This document shows positions 61,222 to 64,000 of a stretch of 64,000 nucleotides of DNA, piece after piece. The position numbers and the translations under genes are program-made. Position 1 is the first letter of the stretch. Each line of letters opens with the position of its first letter. The DNA lies in NCBI GenBank assembly GCA_012932295.1, contig JAAONU010000019.1, positions 24,685,908 to 24,749,907 of the forward strand. Direction: 5' to 3'. The notes under the pieces are model-generated. The model saw only the letters and a program-made list of their open reading frames with translations, searched no databases and was not told the origin of the DNA. The stretch is from Cyclina sinensis (Eukaryota > Mollusca > Bivalvia > Venerida > Veneridae).

Positions 61222-61298
61222 CAAGCCTGGATATGTTAAATGTTGTAAACGTATTTTTTTTCTGTACATAAAAATGATAATTAATAACTTGCAATAAA

Positions 61299-62442
61299 AT
61301 TATGTTACACATCTTTCGGTTTTACGATTTTTCTTTTTATGAAAATTGAAACTTGTGCTGCGCGTTCGTGCATATGTGCGTGTGCATAAAAATATAACAG
61401 ACACAGTTTTTCTTATTTCGACAACTTCTGTATACGGAAAATGAAATATCTTTAAAATTGTAGTTTTACAATGATAGAGAACGTATAACACTTTGGAAAT
61501 CGAATTAATCATATTTTTTTTATAATTATAGTGTCATAATGTTTTTCAGATCCGATTGTTCACATGAGCTGGAAAATAGGAATTTTTATCACATATATAA
61601 AATGGTAGCTCATTTTTATATACCATGATAGCAGTTTTTTCATATTTCCTGTGAAATTTTTATGTTCAGTGCCAGTAACATGGAATTACATTCTCCATAA
61701 TTTAGTATAACTGCTCATCTTCACAAAATAAAATGTTTACATACTGCTAATTCCTTATCAAAACCATAGAATATTATGGCAATTAAGATCTTAATATCAT
61801 TAAAATGTATAATAGCCTCATGACTTCCATAACATCGTCAACATTTGTCAAAAAGTTACGCAGCAGACGAACTACTGAAAACATGTCCAATACAAAACAA
61901 TACTCTTATTCAATATCTGATTCTCAAGATGATAACCATAACGAAAATTCTTATTACAATGATTATAAATATGAATAGTGATGATCATGATGATAATGAC
62001 GAGCATGTGGTGATTACAGTGGCAAGCAAGCTGCTGCTGCTGCTGATGATGATGATGACGAAAATGACGGGAGCTTCAGTATAACGTTTTTGTAATATGA
62101 TGATTACAAAAGCGATTGTGTTTTATGACGATGATGTTGGAGATGACGATAAAGTTAATGATGATTGTGATGAGCATTCTTATGATGGTCATGAAAATGA
62201 CGGGTTCTTCAGCATAACATTTACATTATATAATGATAAAGCGATGATATCGCTGATGTTTAATGACGAAGTTTAGAATGGCATTGACGACGACAGTGAT
62301 GATGATGATGACAATATAGATATGTTGTAAAACCGGAAGGCATATAGAATTAATTGGGAATATTGTGATAAGTAATTGTTTCTCTTGGGCGAACAGATAG
62401 AATCCTATTCTACTTAAGTGTGTAGAAATATGATCTAACATA
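61299..62442. other. Non-coding region with GAT/ATG simple repeats
   Basis: Downstream flank of the aquaporin gene. From about 61930 to 62315 it is dominated by interrupted GAT/GAC/ATG triplets, with the GACGGGAGCTTCAGTATAAC block returning as GACGGGTTCTTCAGCATAAC about 140 bases later. No gene recognised. Confidence 0.6.
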
Positions 62443-63330
62443 TACTACTCAAAATTTTCTAAGGATCGCTATTTCTTTACATGAAGTATTTCGTTCATGT
62501 TATTACCTTGTGAAATGTTTTCTTATAATGATATATCTATATACGGGTTTCATAAGCCTTTAGTTAAATATATGTCATGTACACCTTGGACGCGAGAAGG
62601 TGTATACCCATGGAAATTGCGTTTTATGACCATGTGCCTTCATGTACATTATTACATGCAGCATAATGTTTCTTTTATTATCGTCAAACTTTGTTTGAAA
62701 TTTAAAAACAAACAACAACCCCCCCCCCCCCCCCCACAAAAAAAACAAACAAAAAAAAACAAAAAAAAAAAAAACAATAACAACAACAAAAACCAAAAAA
62801 ACCCAAAAAAACAACGACACAACGACAAGTTAGGTGTCATCTTAGTGAAGATGAAATTAACAGGGGCATTGGAATGCTAGATACTGGACGGCCAAAGGCA
62901 GGTTGTGCATGCCATTAGCGTATCCCAGAGATTTGTCTCCAGGATGTGGAATCGATTAAAAAACTGGATTTTTTTGTTTGCATCTGCACGCCGGGGGACG
63001 AAAGCATTCAACGAATAAAGCCAAGTGCCGATTTATCGTCCTTCCAGCCAAACCGCACCGGTTCCGAATCGCAACAACGTAATGGAACGACTTGTGTGCG
63101 TGTAAGTAAGCAAACCGTTAGAAACCGGTTGCATGATGTTGGATTGAGATCACGGCGACCTGCAATACGCATCCGTTGACTCAACAACATATTCAAAAGC
63201 GTTTGCTATGGGCGCGAGCTCATGTACATGGACCATTCATGACTGGACTTCGGTTCTCTTCACAGATGAGTCCAGGTTTTGTGTGGACTTTACGGACAGG
63301 CGCAAACAAAGAAATGTGAACGAACTTTAC
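62443..63330 (+). pseudogene. Decayed Tc1-like transposase
   Basis: TACTACTCAAAATTTTCTAAG at 62443 looks like a Tc1-type terminus. The helix-turn-helix part is readable from about 62855 (VSQRFVSRMWNRLK), then VSKQTVRNRLHDVGLRSRRP at 63090-63165. A stop and frame change near 63177 follow, then WARAHVHG and VLFTDESRFCVDF in another frame, the latter around the first catalytic Asp of the DD34E family. The rest and the right terminus were not found. It contains a poly-C/poly-A tract at 62717-62830. Confidence 0.82.
62717..62830. repeat. Poly-C then A-rich tract
   Basis: A run of about 17 C followed by A-rich sequence broken by single C and T bases. A similar C-then-A tract occurs at 42914-42975. 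Confidence 0.9.
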
Positions 63331-64000
63331 CATGTGAATCTCAAAATAAATCAATAAGTTTTACACGATATTTACTTCATTTTAGTAAAAGGATAAACAC
63401 TAAAAGTATATAAGTACAATGAAAATACAAAATTTAACAAACTTTTTTATCATAAACCTGAATTAATCCATAAGATAAACTTGTGTGAAAAAAAAAGATG
63501 ATAAAAAGATATTGTGCCCTAAATATTAATTCTAATATAGATATCAACGTAGGTACACGATTTGTACAGGTATTATTTTGTTAAAAAAATATAAATGCAA
63601 TCGCATATGTAGATATTTGACCCCCAAATTGATGAGTTTGCTGTGATTTCCTGGAAGACTGAATAATTGATAAAGTTAAACAAGCGGTTATCATTAGATA
63701 GCAAATCCCGACAATTATAGAGTTTACAGCTGACATTAAGCGTGGTATGTACAATCAGGTACGTATATTAATATACGAACCAGGTACATTGGACATTATT
63801 TTTTTTTTGAAAGTGAACAAATATCAACAATTTTGTAACAGCAAGTTTACTGGTGTTGGGAATAGAGGATGTTTATTATTTGCTAGAGACTTTCTGGAGG
63901 TATCAGAATACATATCCTTAAATGATATATCTGCTATTGAGGCTATCTGGTGTGAGGAGAAAACTAGCAAATCAGAAAAACTAATTACAGGCGTTGTCTA
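63331..64000. other. Right edge, nothing recognised
   Basis: AT-rich sequence without a supported exon or repeat. Confidence 0.35.

Overview
This looks like nuclear DNA of an animal, most likely a mollusc and probably a bivalve. Genes are split into small exons by AT-rich introns with GT-AG (and two GC-AG) borders. The sequence carries many microsatellites and minisatellites, tRNA-derived SINEs and Tc1/mariner relics. The gene families (PAN/CCP/C-type lectin, sialin-like SLC17, a pore-divergent aquaglyceroporin, a C2H2 zinc-finger protein) also fit. The species assignment is inference. No prokaryotic or viral gene was recognised.

Layout. (1) Positions 31-7657, minus: a C2H2 zinc-finger gene, six coding exons seen, the last perhaps continuing off the left edge; a possible non-coding first exon ends at 15017. 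(2) 7.7-21.3 kb: mostly non-coding, with a SINE, GAT-type simple repeats and a 0.4-kb element with inverted ends and TTAA duplications. (3) 21289-32434, minus: a secreted lectin gene. Ten exons join in a consistent frame to about 552 residues: signal peptide, PAN/apple-like domain, five CCP/sushi domains and a C-terminal C-type lectin domain with QPD and WND. Its 3.9-kb first intron holds a deleted Tc1/mariner element. (4) 33341-44852, minus: a sialin-like SLC17 transporter gene, eleven coding exons, about 584 residues, with a minisatellite in nearly every larger intron. (5) 46.5-55.9 kb: non-coding, dominated by a 2.2-kb inverted repeat whose arms are built of tandem units (foldback-like), followed by three SINEs. 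(6) 56046-61221, plus: a six-exon aquaglyceroporin-like gene of about 315 residues whose two NPA boxes read NPN and NTA and whose selectivity-filter arginine is isoleucine. (7) 61.3-64 kb: simple repeats and a decayed Tc1-like transposase.

The four genes do not form an obvious pathway. The most unusual signals are structural. Two separate minisatellites (43-bp and 45-bp units) grow out of exon borders, so that every unit repeats a splice donor (lectin gene) or a splice acceptor (SLC17 gene). The long foldback-like palindrome, the pore-altered aquaporin and the duplicated CCP exon pairs with matching GC-AG introns also deserve a second look. Exon borders were read by eye from splice consensus, reading frame and family similarity. 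No transcript data or database search was used.
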